Position numbers and translations under genes: made by a program. DNA of 64,000 nt, taken from Schizochytrium sp. TIO01. Its lineage: Eukaryota > Sar > Bigyra > Thraustochytrida > Thraustochytriidae. The stretch lies in NCBI GenBank assembly GCA_004764695.1, contig SMSO01000004.1, positions 1,205,501 to 1,269,500 on the forward strand. Direction: 5' to 3'. The notes beneath the pieces are model-generated. The model worked only from the letters and a program-made list of their open reading frames with translations. It made no database searches and was not told where the DNA came from. Positions 42,387 to 53,624 of this stretch are shown here, piece by piece (within the stretch, counting starts at the first letter, position 1; each line of letters opens with the position of its first letter).

Positions 42387-43414
42387 TGTGTATGCGCAGC
42401 AGTCAAGGCCGCCGGAAGGCACAGCAGACTCGTCTTGATTGGGTTTTGATTGCTGAGCGACCTAACGACCAAGGAGAATATTTAGCTATGTATTTCTTCT
42501 AATTAGCACTAATCACAAAGTAATACTAGATAAAGGAAGTTCTTAAGAAGCAACCATCGGCGCTCTTAAAATGGGTTAGAGAAAAGTTGCTTTCATGAGC
42601 ACCATGTATCTTGAGCTTTGATAGTAAAATAGACCTTTTGGCAAGTGGAGTAATGCTCAATTCAAACCCAGTGATTAGAATTGATAAAGGCCTATGTATA
42701 TTTTTAAAAATGATTTTTGTTAAAAAGATAAATACCTGTAGAATTTTTTGAAAACGAAAATCTAAATGTTTAGTCCAAGAGCATGTACACAGCAAGAAAA
42801 GACCAAAATAATACAAGATGTATAAAAGGCTTCAAAATTGAGGAGTGAACACACTAAAGGTTCATTTACATTACAATGAGTGAATCAAATTACCTAGATT
42901 TCCGAGTAGAACATGCAGCACGCATGAGTGCCTGGAATTTTGTAAATGGAATGTAGGATGAAGTAAAGCATAAAGATGTGAACAACTTCGAGACTAGCAA
43001 CTATACTATTTGGCGAAGAGAGATCATCAATCCACGAATTCGAATGGAGGTTGCTGACCAAAGTGTTTGCTCTACCGAGGCACAAGCTTAATTTTAAGTT
43101 TGAAGTTTGTAGTTTCCTGGTAAAGCGAATAATAATAAAGCGATAAGATATGAGCAAAACCAAAAAGCAATTTTCACCTTCCCGTTTCCCATCTGAGACC
43201 TAACCCATGAGCAACCAACAAGCTTTGTGTATAAGTTGGATTCTTTGCTTTCATAAAAAAGAAATGTTAAAGAAGGAGGCAAAAGCAAATCAGACCAGGC
43301 AGTGTGTATCACACTTTGTCCTCAACCTGCTTTGTTCATTATCGACATGAGATAATGGGGGTTGCCCCTATGATACTTTAGCAATCTAAGCGATCTGAAC
43401 TATTTGTCCAGTAC
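42387..43414. other. Intergenic region between ORC3 and the sirtuin gene
   Basis: This is about 1 kb of AT-rich DNA with the 3' UTR of the sirtuin gene and the ORC3 promoter. Short frames of up to 96 codons have no recognisable content. Confidence 0.55.
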
Positions 43415-45712
43415 TTACGGGGATGAAGAGCAGACTAAGTCTGCGAGCTCAGGGAGGGATTTTTCAGACGGGCCTCCAATAAAGTTAGAGTGGACTCTAA
43501 CGCGGAAATGGTCAGGAACATTGTCGATCATGTTGAAGTTGAAGATTGGTGCTGGCTTTGTGGCGGCTGCAATGAAAGCGAGATTGGTGATCTGTACAGC
43601 AAAAGAGGTTCCGACAAAAACGAAGGCATCAGCCTGGCGAAACCATTTCTTCGCCTTTTTGAACTGGTAAGAATCATGATCAGTGTAATCCTCGTCAAAA
43701 AGAAGGCAGTTTGGGGCAAGGATTTGCGAGCACTCTGGACATTTAGGCAAGTCCTCTGTCGCACGAATTTCGGGCCTAGCGCCCTCCGGTCGGTGAATAC
43801 GATCACCAAGTTTTGCATAGTGCACTTGTTCTTTCTGGTAGATGCAATCATCTGTGTAACACTTATAGCCACCGGAGTATCCGTGAATCTCGATCAACTG
43901 ATCATCGTCAATCTTGCCTACAGTGTGTCGGTGCAAACGGTCAATGTTTTGGGTGATTAAATGAGCACTTTCCGGATAGTTTGCGCAGATGCGGGCAAGA
44001 GCAGCGTGTCCGGGGTTAGGAAAGTAGTTCACCGCCTTGCCTTCGTCAAAGTGACGTAGCCAGAAGGTATTGTACCAGGCAAGAGGGTTTTCTTCGAACT
44101 TCTCACGCGTGCCCCAGGTGTATACACTTTCCTCCCACACGGCATCATCCTGACCACGAAAGGGTGGGATACCACTTGCAACGGAAAGACCTGCACCAGT
44201 GATAAAGACAACGTGTTTGCCTTCAAGGATGAGACGTGCAAGCTTTGCCATCGGTGGCTCGCTTTCAGCTTCAAGGGTTTGGCTTTGGCCACGTTTAGGA
44301 CGACTGCGGCTGAATTCTGACATACGTTTGGGTTGCTTCCACTTCGCACGCAGACGGCGAGTTGCCTCGCGCTTCTTTGCGCGCATACGAGCTACAACTT
44401 TTTCCTCGTCGGTCATTTCTTCAAAGTTATCTTCATCATCATCGTACTGGCGATCCTCGCTACCAGTACCATTGGCACTGCCGGCATCTTGATCCCCAGA
44501 GTCATCTTCATCGTCATTAGCCTTGGCATCATCATTCCTGACCTGTGTTTTGTCCTCTTTTTCGGCTTTGACTCCTTCATTTTGCGACTTGTTTTCGGAC
44601 CCTGTCGCACGTGGTTGTGCACTCTCAATAGATGCTGTTTTATCATTCATTGATGTGGGTGCGGGTGCTGGTGCTGGTGCTGATTCAGGCGCAGAATCAG
44701 GTGCAGGCATGACGGGAATTGCAGTTGCGGTGGTGGAAGCAATTGCTAGCGCGGGGACAGGCTCTAGCGTTGGAGTAGGGCCATTCGAAGAGGAAGGGAT
44801 GGGTTCCTCATTCTTGACGATCTCCATTTTCTCTTCTACCTTCGGGGCATTATCTGAGGCAGATGCTGTCGTCGGAACGGCAATCGTTGTAGATGACTGC
44901 TCCTCAGCGGCTTGTTTGGCCTTTAGGGTCTCCAAGAGAGCTTTAGTGGCGTTAATTCCCTCAAGTTGTTGTTGCTGCATGCGCTCGAAGGCTGCAAAAA
45001 CAGATTCTTCCTCAGGATTGGAGTTGAGGTTAGACTGCTGTCCAAAGTTGCTGGAGAGCGATGGTTGCATGGTAAATGAGGGTTCCTGCTTCAGGATTGC
45101 ACTCGCAGCTTGCCCAATATGTGGTTGTTCCGCCAAACTTTGAATTGTCTCAGGTTTCAGAAGGCCGGCTAGTGGAAAACCTTGAGGTTGTTGGTGCAGT
45201 TGCTGTTGCTGTAAGTGCTGCAAATGCTGCAATGAAAAGGATCCATTGCCAAACAGAGCGTCTGCAAGTGATGCTTGGAGCTGTTGTTGTTGGAGTTGTT
45301 GCTCCTGCTGTTGGCTAATACCGTTCTGAAATAAGAGCTGGCGCTGCAACACTTCTTGTTCTGAAGTGGTACCTGAGCCTGACATGTTAACGAGGCCGTT
45401 GAGAAAAGAAAGATTACTCTCTCGCTGCAAAGACATGTTTTTCTGCTGTTGCTCTTGTTGCTCCTGTTCTCTTTGATGATGCTGTTGGACCGCCTGTCTC
45501 TGGGCTTGCTGGAGCAAGCTTGTCAGAGGCTGTTGTTGTTGTTGTTGTTGTTGCTGTTGTTGCTGTTGTTGCTGCTGCTGCTGCTGCGGCTGACTATCCT
45601 GACCATCTACACCATGCTGCTGCTGCTGATATTTCTGCAGAAGGTACAAATGGGCTGCCTTCGTAGCCGCTTCAATCGCAGCAGGGTCCAAGTTCAAATT
45701 ACTTGCGTCCAT
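43415..45712 (-). CDS. Sir2-family NAD-dependent protein deacylase with long Gln-rich N-terminus
   Basis: This 765-residue protein starts at an ATG. The C-terminal 290 residues are a sirtuin domain. NAD-binding GAGLS begins at G506, GIPPFRG follows, and QNIDRLH starts at Q588. The catalytic His is H610 in EIHGYSG, and the later NAD-site motif GTSFAVQ is present. The zinc site is unusual: the first pair is C-x4-C (KCYTDDC) and the second C-x2-C (CPEC), not two C-x2-C pairs. The usual FGE segment is replaced by LLFDEDY. The first 430 residues are low-complexity: a polyglutamine run near residues 42-61, further Q-rich blocks, Ala/Pro repeats and an acidic block. A basic stretch (about 435-470) may be a nuclear signal. 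A nuclear chromatin role is likely but inferred. Confidence 0.92.
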   Translation of the reverse strand: MDASNLNLDPAAIEAATKAAHLYLLQKYQQQQHGVDGQDSQPQQQQQQQQQQQQQQQQQQQPLTSLLQQAQRQAVQQHHQREQEQQEQQQKNMSLQRESNLSFLNGLVNMSGSGTTSEQEVLQRQLLFQNGISQQQEQQLQQQQLQASLADALFGNGSFSLQHLQHLQQQQLHQQPQGFPLAGLLKPETIQSLAEQPHIGQAASAILKQEPSFTMQPSLSSNFGQQSNLNSNPEEESVFAAFERMQQQQLEGINATKALLETLKAKQAAEEQSSTTIAVPTTASASDNAPKVEEKMEIVKNEEPIPSSSNGPTPTLEPVPALAIASTTATAIPVMPAPDSAPESAPAPAPAPTSMNDKTASIESAQPRATGSENKSQNEGVKAEKEDKTQVRNDDAKANDDEDDSGDQDAGSANGTGSEDRQYDDDEDNFEEMTDEEKVVARMRAKKREATRRLRAKWKQPKRMSEFSRSRPKRGQSQTLEAESEPPMAKLARLILEGKHVVFITGAGLSVASGIPPFRGQDDAVWEESVYTWGTREKFEENPLAWYNTFWLRHFDEGKAVNYFPNPGHAALARICANYPESAHLITQNIDRLHRHTVGKIDDDQLIEIHGYSGGYKCYTDDCIYQKEQVHYAKLGDRIHRPEGARPEIRATEDLPKCPECSQILAPNCLLFDEDYTDHDSYQFKKAKKWFRQADAFVFVGTSFAVQITNLAFIAAATKPAPIFNFNMIDNVPDHFRVRVHSNFIGGPSEKSLPELADLVCSSSP
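45530..45587 (-). repeat. CAG/CAA polyglutamine tract
   Basis: A mixed CAG/CAA run of about 19-20 codons encodes consecutive glutamines near the sirtuin N-terminus. The mixture of codons would slow slippage compared with a pure CAG run. Confidence 0.9.
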
Positions 45713-46660
45713 TTTATTCAGTCCAAATCAAGAGTTCTTTACTCCTCTCGTCGTCTACTTGAATTGAAAGTAGAGAGTCTGTTCCTGTCGAATTGCTCCC
45801 TCAAATTCGTGTATTCGCTTTTGAACTCCAGCAACCGGCGGAGCGCGTACAGAATTACTTACTCCTAACTCCCAGGCTAATTCAATTACTGATCAAGAAA
45901 TCAATCAGTTTCTTGCTCACAAAACACGTTAGCTTTGCAGAACCTGTCTCTGCACGCGGCTACCGACCCTTCTGAATAAGCAGAAGCCTCGTTTGCCTCT
46001 GATCGCGCTACTAGCAAGAGTTTGATGGCCTTGAGATCGCTGATGATTGCGATGGTCTCACAAAAATGCCTGTTTTTCTTTTTTCTTTTTCACACAACTA
46101 ACTAACTGGTAAGCCGTGAGAACCCTCCTTTCTCCTAAAATAAGCAAGATTCCTCCGATGTCGCTGCGAACAAGCACTTGCACTTTCGGCGCTACAGCTC
46201 GATGCTATTCTTTTGCAGAGTGCTCAATCAGGAAGCTACGCCTGCAACAGTTGCAGCAGTCGCGGCAGCAGTCTCGCGCGCCTGCCTTATCTTTCCCTCT
46301 CGGTCAACGTGCCGGGAACGAGAAAGCGCACAGTGAACCGAGCTAAATCAAACCACAACAAATCTAATGAAATCGAATCAGTCAACCAGCTCAGACCCTG
46401 AGACGGCACACCACCAGCCACGCGTTGTCTCCAGCCGCTCCTGCGATACTTCGAGTGGCCGCTTCAGTCGTTCCGACGGTTGGCTGCCTTGCAGTCGTCG
46501 TTGGCGCCCGGCAAGCTTGCTCCTCTGCTGTTTTGGTTTTGCTTATGGTTTTGATTGCTCTGCTCTTCTTCTCCTCTCTTAATCGTCGCTCGATTCTCTG
46601 TTATTTTTTCTCATATTCTCTCCTTCTTTCTTTTCTTGTTACCATTACTTATTTTTCTTC

Positions 46661-46694
46661 TTGTTTGTTTGTTTGTTTGTTTGTTTGTTTGTTT
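46661..46694. repeat. (TTTG)n microsatellite
   Basis: About eight consecutive TTTG units within a pyrimidine-rich stretch. Confidence 0.9.
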
Positions 46695-46848
46695 TAGTTT
46701 AGTTGACAAACCAAAAAACTTTATCAAAAAATAACCATCTTCTTCTCCTCAGCCCTATACAGGGATAGCCGACTCCTACGAATTAGCATTTTTTAGTCCA
46801 TCCTTTTCATTTCATCGCCTTCTTTCTCTTCTTCTGCTCTTCCTGCCA

Positions 46849-46869
46849 TATATATATATATATATATAC
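46849..46869. repeat. (TA)n microsatellite
   Basis: About ten uninterrupted TA units. Confidence 0.9.
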
Positions 46870-47100
46870 TTATATGATGGATGAGCTATTCTTTTCTCCT
46901 TTTCCCTTTTTCCTTTTTCTTTTTCTTTTGTTATATCATAACACAATATCATAATATCTACTTAGTTATTTAGCTCTGAGAATCAAAGTACAGAGTACAC
47001 TACGATTTACATCAAAAGGCGTCGTGCTAGAGGGGTCCTAGCTTTTAAGCTACGAGGCCTGGGTATCATGGCGACGAATGAGGGAAAGAAAGAAAGTAAA

Positions 47101-47120
47101 AGAGAGAGAGAGAGAGAGAG
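47101..47120. repeat. (AG)n microsatellite
   Basis: Ten AG units, flanked by GAAA-type repeats on both sides. Confidence 0.9.
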
Positions 47121-48274
47121 AAAGAAAGCTTTTTATTCTCCTCAATCAACTGTAAAAAGGTCGTTTTGGGTTAGTTTGTTTCTTTTCTTTTCTTTTGGGT
47201 TTCTCTAAATGAAAGAGAGAGCGAATGGATCGACAGGGACCGCACAGACCGCTGCCGCCCGCGATTCTGCTGCTGCCGTGCTGCCAAACTCGCGTGCGGC
47301 TCGTCCTAGCGGGAGCCTGGCCCTCCTGCCTCGAGCCGCTGCATCATCCAGGCGTCTCGGGGCTGCCTTGCCTCAGAGAAGAGGTCTGTCTCCGGGGCTG
47401 CGAGTTTGCTTCGATGGCCAGATTCTTTGCTGCTTGCTGTTCCTTTTCCCCTTGTTCCTGTTCTGTTCCAAGTCCTCCGTTAGTTCCATCATCATTATCC
47501 AAAACGTTCTTTTTCCCATCGCGGCATTACATAAATTCCTATAAATCCCACATTTCTTTAATTTTGAATTTACTTCGTTCTTTTTACTTTAAGTCAAATA
47601 CATATATACAAAACCTCTAGAACCTACCTATCGTATGAAAGGCCATCCGTCCCCCACTGCAGGCTTCGGCTACCGTTTCCGCTATACCTTCCTATGGACC
47701 CTCGCCCTCAGCTTTACCCACCGCCAGAGGGGACACCTTCGATCGGGCGCGGCCGAGGGTTTGCCTTTCTGCCCTTGGCCGATACGGCGATGGTCCTCAG
47801 AAGTCAGTCAGTCTTCCTGGCTCCAGGGCTCTCGAAGCTGCGCAGTAAGCGTGCGAGGGCCTTCTGCCTTGGTCTGTGGCGGCGGCGGCGCTGTTTCGAG
47901 CGTCCCTTCGCGCCGCAATGTGATGGGGTTCGCAGCGCTCATGGTTTCTTAGACCTCGTCAACAAACAAACAGACAGACACATAAACAAACAGAGAGGCA
48001 CTTCGTTCCCTGTTCTATTTCTGCCCACGGAGTCCTAAGATCACCTACCGCATGCTTAATGCGTTCCGTTTTTTTTGAGAGACTACAACAGAACATCACT
48101 CTTTGCTTTTCGTACATGACGACGAGAGATGTTTTTTAAAAAGTTCAATTAAAAAAGTAATAACAATAAATAGAAACTTTTAAGTTGTAAATTGAAAAGG
48201 ACTACTACTCGTACCCGTAGGCGGCCACTAGGGGTGGTGTAGGTGTATGAATGTATGTATGAATGCATTTCTTT

Positions 48275-48328
48275 CATTTTATTTTATTTTATTTTATCTC
48301 ATTTTATTTTATTTTATTTTATTTTATA
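48275..48328. repeat. (TTTTA)n microsatellite
   Basis: About ten TTTTA units with one interruption (CTC). Confidence 0.9.
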
Positions 48329-48420
48329 AAGGTCGCTCGTGATGTAGTACGTATATCCTCCGTAGTTCTACTGAATGCGTTAGTTCTGTTGCAGAGCGAA
48401 TGTTTTATTTTTAATCAATG

Positions 48421-48502
48421 AAATAAACAAACAAACAAACAAACAAATAAATAAATAAATAAATAAATGAATGAATGAATGAATGAATGAATAAATAAAT
48501 AA
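48421..48502. repeat. Compound (AAAC)n(AAAT)n(AATG)n microsatellite
   Basis: Three tetranucleotide blocks run directly into one another and return to AAAT at the end. This is typical of stepwise slippage with point mutations. Confidence 0.9.
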
Positions 48503-48850
48503 TATGATACATGATTTAATCATATACAAACACTATGGGTACTGAGATGCTATGTAAAATAGGGAGGAACCGGCACGTAAGGTCGTGACTATGGTAAACG
48601 GTAGCACTTGCAGGCAGGTGGTTTTATAGGTTAGAGGGAAAGGGTGAGACGAATGAACTTCGAGCAATCGATTATCGTGAGCTCGTTTGTCTTAGGCGTG
48701 GAAGAGGCGCTGGGAGTGGAGCTGATGGGCGCCTGAAGACAGACATGGCGCAGACGAGCAAGCGAGAGCCCTTCGCATGCAGCTTGCATGTAGATTCGAA
48801 GATGGTTGCCACCAGTATTCTTACTTTTCCTTTCTCCGTCTGTTTTCCAA

Positions 48851-48890
48851 AAGAAAGAGACAAAGAAAGAAAGAAAGAAAGAAAGAAGAG
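48851..48890. repeat. (AAAG)n microsatellite
   Basis: About eight GAAA units, the complementary type of the TTTC runs further right. Confidence 0.9.
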
Positions 48891-49123
48891 CATCGCGTGA
48901 GCCATGAATCGACAAGCTGCCAGACTGACAACGGCGCCAAGCCCGGCCAGGCGCGCAAACTCGCAGGATAGCCTGCAGCCGGGATGCCGCGGATCCTCTC
49001 GGGCCGGCCGCGTCTGAGTTCCTCACTCTGCCTACGCGATCGCGGGCTTGCTTGCTTGCTTCTTGCCTGCTTGCCGAGTTCGTGATCTTGGTTGGTTGAC
49101 TCTCTCACTCATCATTATTAATC

Positions 49124-49188
49124 CCTCTCTTTTCTCTTTTCTCTTTTCTCTTTTCTCTTTTCTTTCTTTCTCTCTTTCTTTCTTTTTT
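49124..49188. repeat. (TTTTC)n and (TTTC)n pyrimidine tract
   Basis: A pure pyrimidine run of TTTTC units passes into CTTT units. Confidence 0.9.
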
Positions 49189-49661
49189 GATGACAGAACA
49201 GTAATACTAAACTGAGCGAGTTTGACGAGGGCGATAACGATGGGTCTCAACAACGGCACGAACGGCCACAAAGGCGGCGCTCTCTTTAACTACAGGCGAT
49301 CGGTGCCGTTGCGGTGGTGCCTGATAGGCCGCCGACCACTTTCACGGTGCTTTACAGCGCAAGGAGCGCTTTCTGTTCGGCTTTGGGCGTTGTGAATGTG
49401 TTCAATTCTTCGTTTTTCGCTCTTAGCAGAGCCTCCTTATATACTCATATATGTGCGTATTTACAAACATTTGTTAATGAATCGTCGATTCTCTCGAGGC
49501 TTCGTTGGATTACTCTGCTGCAGGCCGAGCCTGAAGGGGTTCTCTGCCTCCCATTGTAGGCGCTTCCTCCGGCCTGCCTGAGGTCCGTGGGCCAAGCGTT
49601 GCTGTTGATTGCTTTGGTCGAGATGCGTATTTGCATTTGTTTGTTTGCGAATGATGGATGG

Positions 49662-49713
49662 ACATTCATTCATTCATTCATTCATTCATTCATTTTATTA
49701 TTTATTTATTTAA
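49662..49713. repeat. Compound (ATTC)n(ATTT)n microsatellite
   Basis: Seven or more ATTC units are followed by ATTT units. Confidence 0.9.
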
Positions 49714-50345
49714 GGTGGTTGACAGTTGACGGAGGTCGCACACAACTGCTAACGTTACGCTTAGTTGGGTGCTAGCGATGCCTTGCGAGGGAACAAAATC
49801 GAGGCAAAGAGAACTTTAGCCTCAATCTCCAAAGACCGGGCACATCTCGAGCCCCGCACGCCCTCCTCTCGGCCAGCGAGGCAGCGACCTTGGGGCGTCG
49901 CAGCGGCGCTTGGGGTCCACTGCTCCGCGAGGACCTGCCGCTGCGAGAGGCCGCAGACCTGCCTGGTCTTGGGCGAGTTTGATGGATTGTAGACCTGATG
50001 AGAGAAGGTCAACGCGTGAGAAGAACTGGACGAGTGCTACCGTTTCGCATAGCGCACCCCTCTAGCGCTCCGCTCTGCTGCTGCACGTGAACGAAGCTGC
50101 TGTCTCCTCGAGGTCCATACATAAGCTTGAAGAGACATCGTTTCGATCTTAAGCATGCAAGCAGCACCCTCTACGAAATGTTCGCACCTTGTGTAACACA
50201 TGCATGTATGTGCATCCGATGCTGCTCGCGACGGCCTTCGTGGCTCCACGGCGATAGGGATTCCCAGGGGGGAACTCGAGCGAGCAAATGCCGCGCAGCG
50301 AGAAGGCCATAAAACTCGTTGTTTCGTTTGATTTGGAACGGTTGT

Positions 50346-50378
50346 TCTCTCTCTTTCTTTCTTTCTTTCTTTCTTCTT
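50346..50378. repeat. (TTTC)n microsatellite
   Basis: About six TTTC units follow a CT run. Confidence 0.9.
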
Positions 50379-50715
50379 CGGATTCCTGAACAATAAAAGA
50401 AGGAGAAGAAGAAAGAAAAAAGAATGGAAAAGGAAGTGGCTTTCGTTTTCTTTGTAAGCTGCCTGCGTTGAGTTTATGTGGTTGTTTATTGGTGTAGCTG
50501 GTCCTGGGTGGCCCAGAAAGATAGGATAGCAGAAGCAGGTGACTGGGCATTTGTGTAATTTTCTATTCTAGACACGCAAACGAACGAAAGAAACGTTCGT
50601 ACCTTTTGCAACGTCGCATCAAATATTAATCTCTCAGAATTTATTCACTTTTAACCAAAACTAAAACATACTATACACATATATGTGAAGTGATAAACTT
50701 TTTTCCAGATTTAAA

Positions 50716-50748
50716 AACAAATAAAAATAAATAAATAAATAAATAGAT
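50716..50748. repeat. (AAAT)n microsatellite
   Basis: AAAT-type units with small interruptions. Confidence 0.85.
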
Positions 50749-51561
50749 CAAAAGAATAATTCAATTCCTCTCTCTTTCTTTGTGTATAGAGAAAAGAAGA
50801 ACAGCCATAGAAACGAATCATCGTCATTGCGCGATCACAGGAGCGACTGACTTCACGGCAGCGCCCTCGCTGCCAAGGCCGCGCCGCAGCCGCCGTCGCG
50901 AGGATGCCCGGGTGATAGCTTTCGCGCGCCCACTAGTGCCCCTCCACGCTCCGTCGCGGGTGCCGACGGCAGCGCGACGCTGACAAAGTTCTGGCGCATG
51001 AAGGATCCGCGAAGAACTAACTAAGTATGCATACTTTACATACCTTCTTCAGACCAGAAAGAAGTTGACCAAAAGTGGACAGAAGCCAGGCAAGGCCACG
51101 GGAGGAGGCAGCGACAGCCAGCAGGCACGGAGCGGCCCGCTGCAAGGGTGGAGGTGCCGCCTTCGCCTTGAGCCTGGCCTCGGGCTTGTCTGGAGCGTGG
51201 TATCGGGTTTTCAAGATGCGCGGCATTTTGAAGTACCTCGTTACCGTCGCTGCTTAGGCAGTAAGTAAACGAGCCGGCGCTCGTACGGAGAGCGGGGAGG
51301 GCCCGTGGACCATCCCAGCGAGCTGTGGCGGCCCCGAAACGGCGACTCTGCTCGAAGTCGGCCTCGAATTCGCAGCTGGTCTCGCTCCTCCCTCAGCGAC
51401 TTTGCAAATTCTGGTGCATTGCGAGTGAGTGAATGATTTTGATTACCTTTGATATCCTCGCAAATTTACATTTGCCAGTTATTCTTATTTGTTCTATACT
51501 TTTAGTTATTTACGTTTATTTTGGTACCACCCCATTAACCCTCAGTAGGAACTGCGCGGAT

Positions 51562-51750
51562 AGAGAAGTAGATAGAATGATAAATAGACTCATCTATAAA
51601 TAAATAGAGAAATGATAAATAGAGAAATAGATAGAATGATAAATAGATTCATCTATAAATAAATAGAGACACAAACAGAGAAATAAACAGATAAATAGAT
51701 AAATCCATACATAAGCAGAGAAATAAGAAATCAATAGAGAAATCAATAGA
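51562..51750. repeat. AAATAGA-rich tract with a 59-bp tandem duplication
   Basis: The word ATAGAATGATAAATAGA recurs 59 bases apart (starting near 51572 and 51631), with the intervening sequence almost unchanged. Looser AAATAGA and AATAGAGA units continue to about 51750. Confidence 0.8.
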
Positions 51751-52710
51751 TAAACCCTCTGTTCCTCAGTATGCGTTCTGTTCTCGTTCTAATTAAAATG
51801 TCCACGTAAGCACGAGAAGTGTTCTTCGAGTGCGCTTTGGTTTCCCGTACCGCACATCATCATCTCAGGCCCTCATATTTCATTCGCAAGGCGCCGGGCC
51901 CAGGGCCGCGGAGGCTCTGGGCCGTGCCGGAGGGAGGAGGCCGCCGCCTCTGCCGCCTCCGCCTCGCAGAGTGTCTTGGCAGCCGCGGCTGCGAGGGAGC
52001 GAGCCCTCCAGTCTGGCCCAAGGTGAGTGAATCCGCATTCGCCTTTGTTGCTTTGTTAGTTCTTCTTGGGTCTGCCATTTTAAGACAGCGAATTTTGGAC
52101 GGGGCTTGCGCGTATTTTATTGTGGGTAGGGGCGCATATGGGGGAAACGGTAGCAGTGGCAGGAACGGCACCCGTGGTTCTTGAGGGAGGAATTGGTCTG
52201 TGGGATCTGCTCGAAGGCCGCCATTGCAGATTGGCGTGCGGAGTGGAGCAGGGCACAGAGCCTGGGGGCGCGAGGCCGCTGGCGAGAGGTGACGCGGCAG
52301 GACGCCGAGGAAGGGTATCTGCGCTGCACGAGCTCACGTTTGAGGAGACCTGGGAACGAGAGGGCCGGATGATGATGTGACATCATGGGGCTTAGACAAA
52401 AGAAGGCGACAGACAGCGAAGCCCGAGTGAACAGGAGAAGGGAAGGCAACACGCAGACGTAGCGAGGAGGCGGGAAGGCAGGGGAAACGGACAATGCAGC
52501 AGACCCGGCCGACACGCTGCAGCGGAAGCGGCCTGGCGAAGAGGCAGAGTAAGCTTCGGCTCCTCGCAAATGAAGATGATAGACAGCCTCTGTTGAACAT
52601 TCTCACATCGTGAACAACTGAGCCTTTGATCCGCCAAAAAGAAAAAAGAAAGAGAGGAAGAGAGGAAGAGAGAAAGAGAGAAAGAGGCAGAGGCGTACAG
52701 GAAGAGAAGT

Positions 52711-52770
52711 GGAGATAGAAACGGAGACAGAAACGGAGACAGAAACAAAGACAGAAACGGAGACAGAAAC
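52711..52770. repeat. 12-bp minisatellite, five units
   Basis: Five units close to AGACAGAAACGG form a purine-rich array inside a longer GA-rich strand. Confidence 0.85.
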
Positions 52771-53001
52771 AGAAGCAGAGAAGGAAAAAGGAAAGGGAAC
52801 GATAACTCCGTTTTCAATTTTCAATTTTTATTTTTTTTAAGTTCTTTTTTCCAAGTCTATTTTGAAAAATACAAAACTTTTTTTTTTAAATAAAATAAAA
52901 AGTGAATCTTACTACTATTAATAAGTGTTATTATAACTTATAAATAAATAACTCTATCATCAATATGAATTAGATATAATAATCAAAAGTGACCATATTT
53001 C

Positions 53002-53624
53002 TCAACAACCCATTGCTACTAGCAGACAGTATATTGCTCTTATAGCAATTAGAGGGTTGGAAGAAGGGCCAGTTCCAAAGGTTCCTCTTAGCGCTCTCGG
53101 AATCGAAGAGTCCCAAACGAAGAAAACCAAGTCCACCTGAATATTAGTAAAACGAAACTGCACAAGTCTGGAGATTCGGCGCGCGATGAGACAGAGCTGC
53201 CTGGCGTCAGATCGATGTGTAGAAATCGCCGATCTGTCAGGAGCCCGCGTACGAAACTTGGCTTTATGATAAGGACGACCTCGCGATAGAAGGCTGGCTT
53301 CCTGGGCCTTTCTTGAGAACTCGCGTGAGAGAGCGGACATCATGCTTTGTTGGGAAAGACAAGTTGCCAATACAGAGTCGGATGATGGCTTGGCGATGGA
53401 CCGGAGCTAGGTGGGTGAGTACGGAATCCTCCGCTGCGTAGAGTTTGAAGCTGGAAGGTTAGGACAAAAACATCATGCGAAGGTATACCAAAATGCTTAT
53501 CTGTCAAAGAGCTTGAATCAGGCAGGAATTTTAATACGCTTTCAAGGTGCTCTACACTGCGGCAAGGGAAAGCAATGGTAGCATCTGTCAAGACCGCTTG
53601 GCTTGATTCCGCAGCTTGGGACAA
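53002..53624 (-). pseudogene. Possible remnant: two overlapping ORFs in different frames
   Basis: The frame 53624-53340 is open but has no ATG and reads about 95 protein-like residues (for example SVEHLESVLKFLPDSSSLTD). A second frame begins at an ATG at 53343 and gives 113 residues to 53002. They abut with a frame change, as a single gene broken by an indel would. I recognise neither. Chance ORFs are an equally good explanation. Confidence 0.2.

Larger units (their letters stand above)
47285..49981. other. Cluster of five CAAACTCGC / GCGAGTTTG sites
   Basis: The same 9-mer occurs at 47285-47293 (+), 47400-47408 (-), 48956-48964 (+), 49216-49224 (-) and 49973-49981 (-). By my reading it does not occur elsewhere in the window. 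The flanks share little beyond GC-richness. A protein-binding site or the core of a decayed repeat family are both possible. Confidence 0.5.

Noticed and set aside
43490-43960. 156-codon plus-strand ORF inside the sirtuin gene
   Set aside because: It lies antisense to the conserved sirtuin core, which fully explains the open frame; its translation shows no family features.
52117-52569. 150-codon minus-strand ORF and several overlapping GC-rich ORFs
   Set aside because: All frames are open at once because of the high GC content; compositions are Ser/Arg/Pro/Ala-rich without domain patterns.
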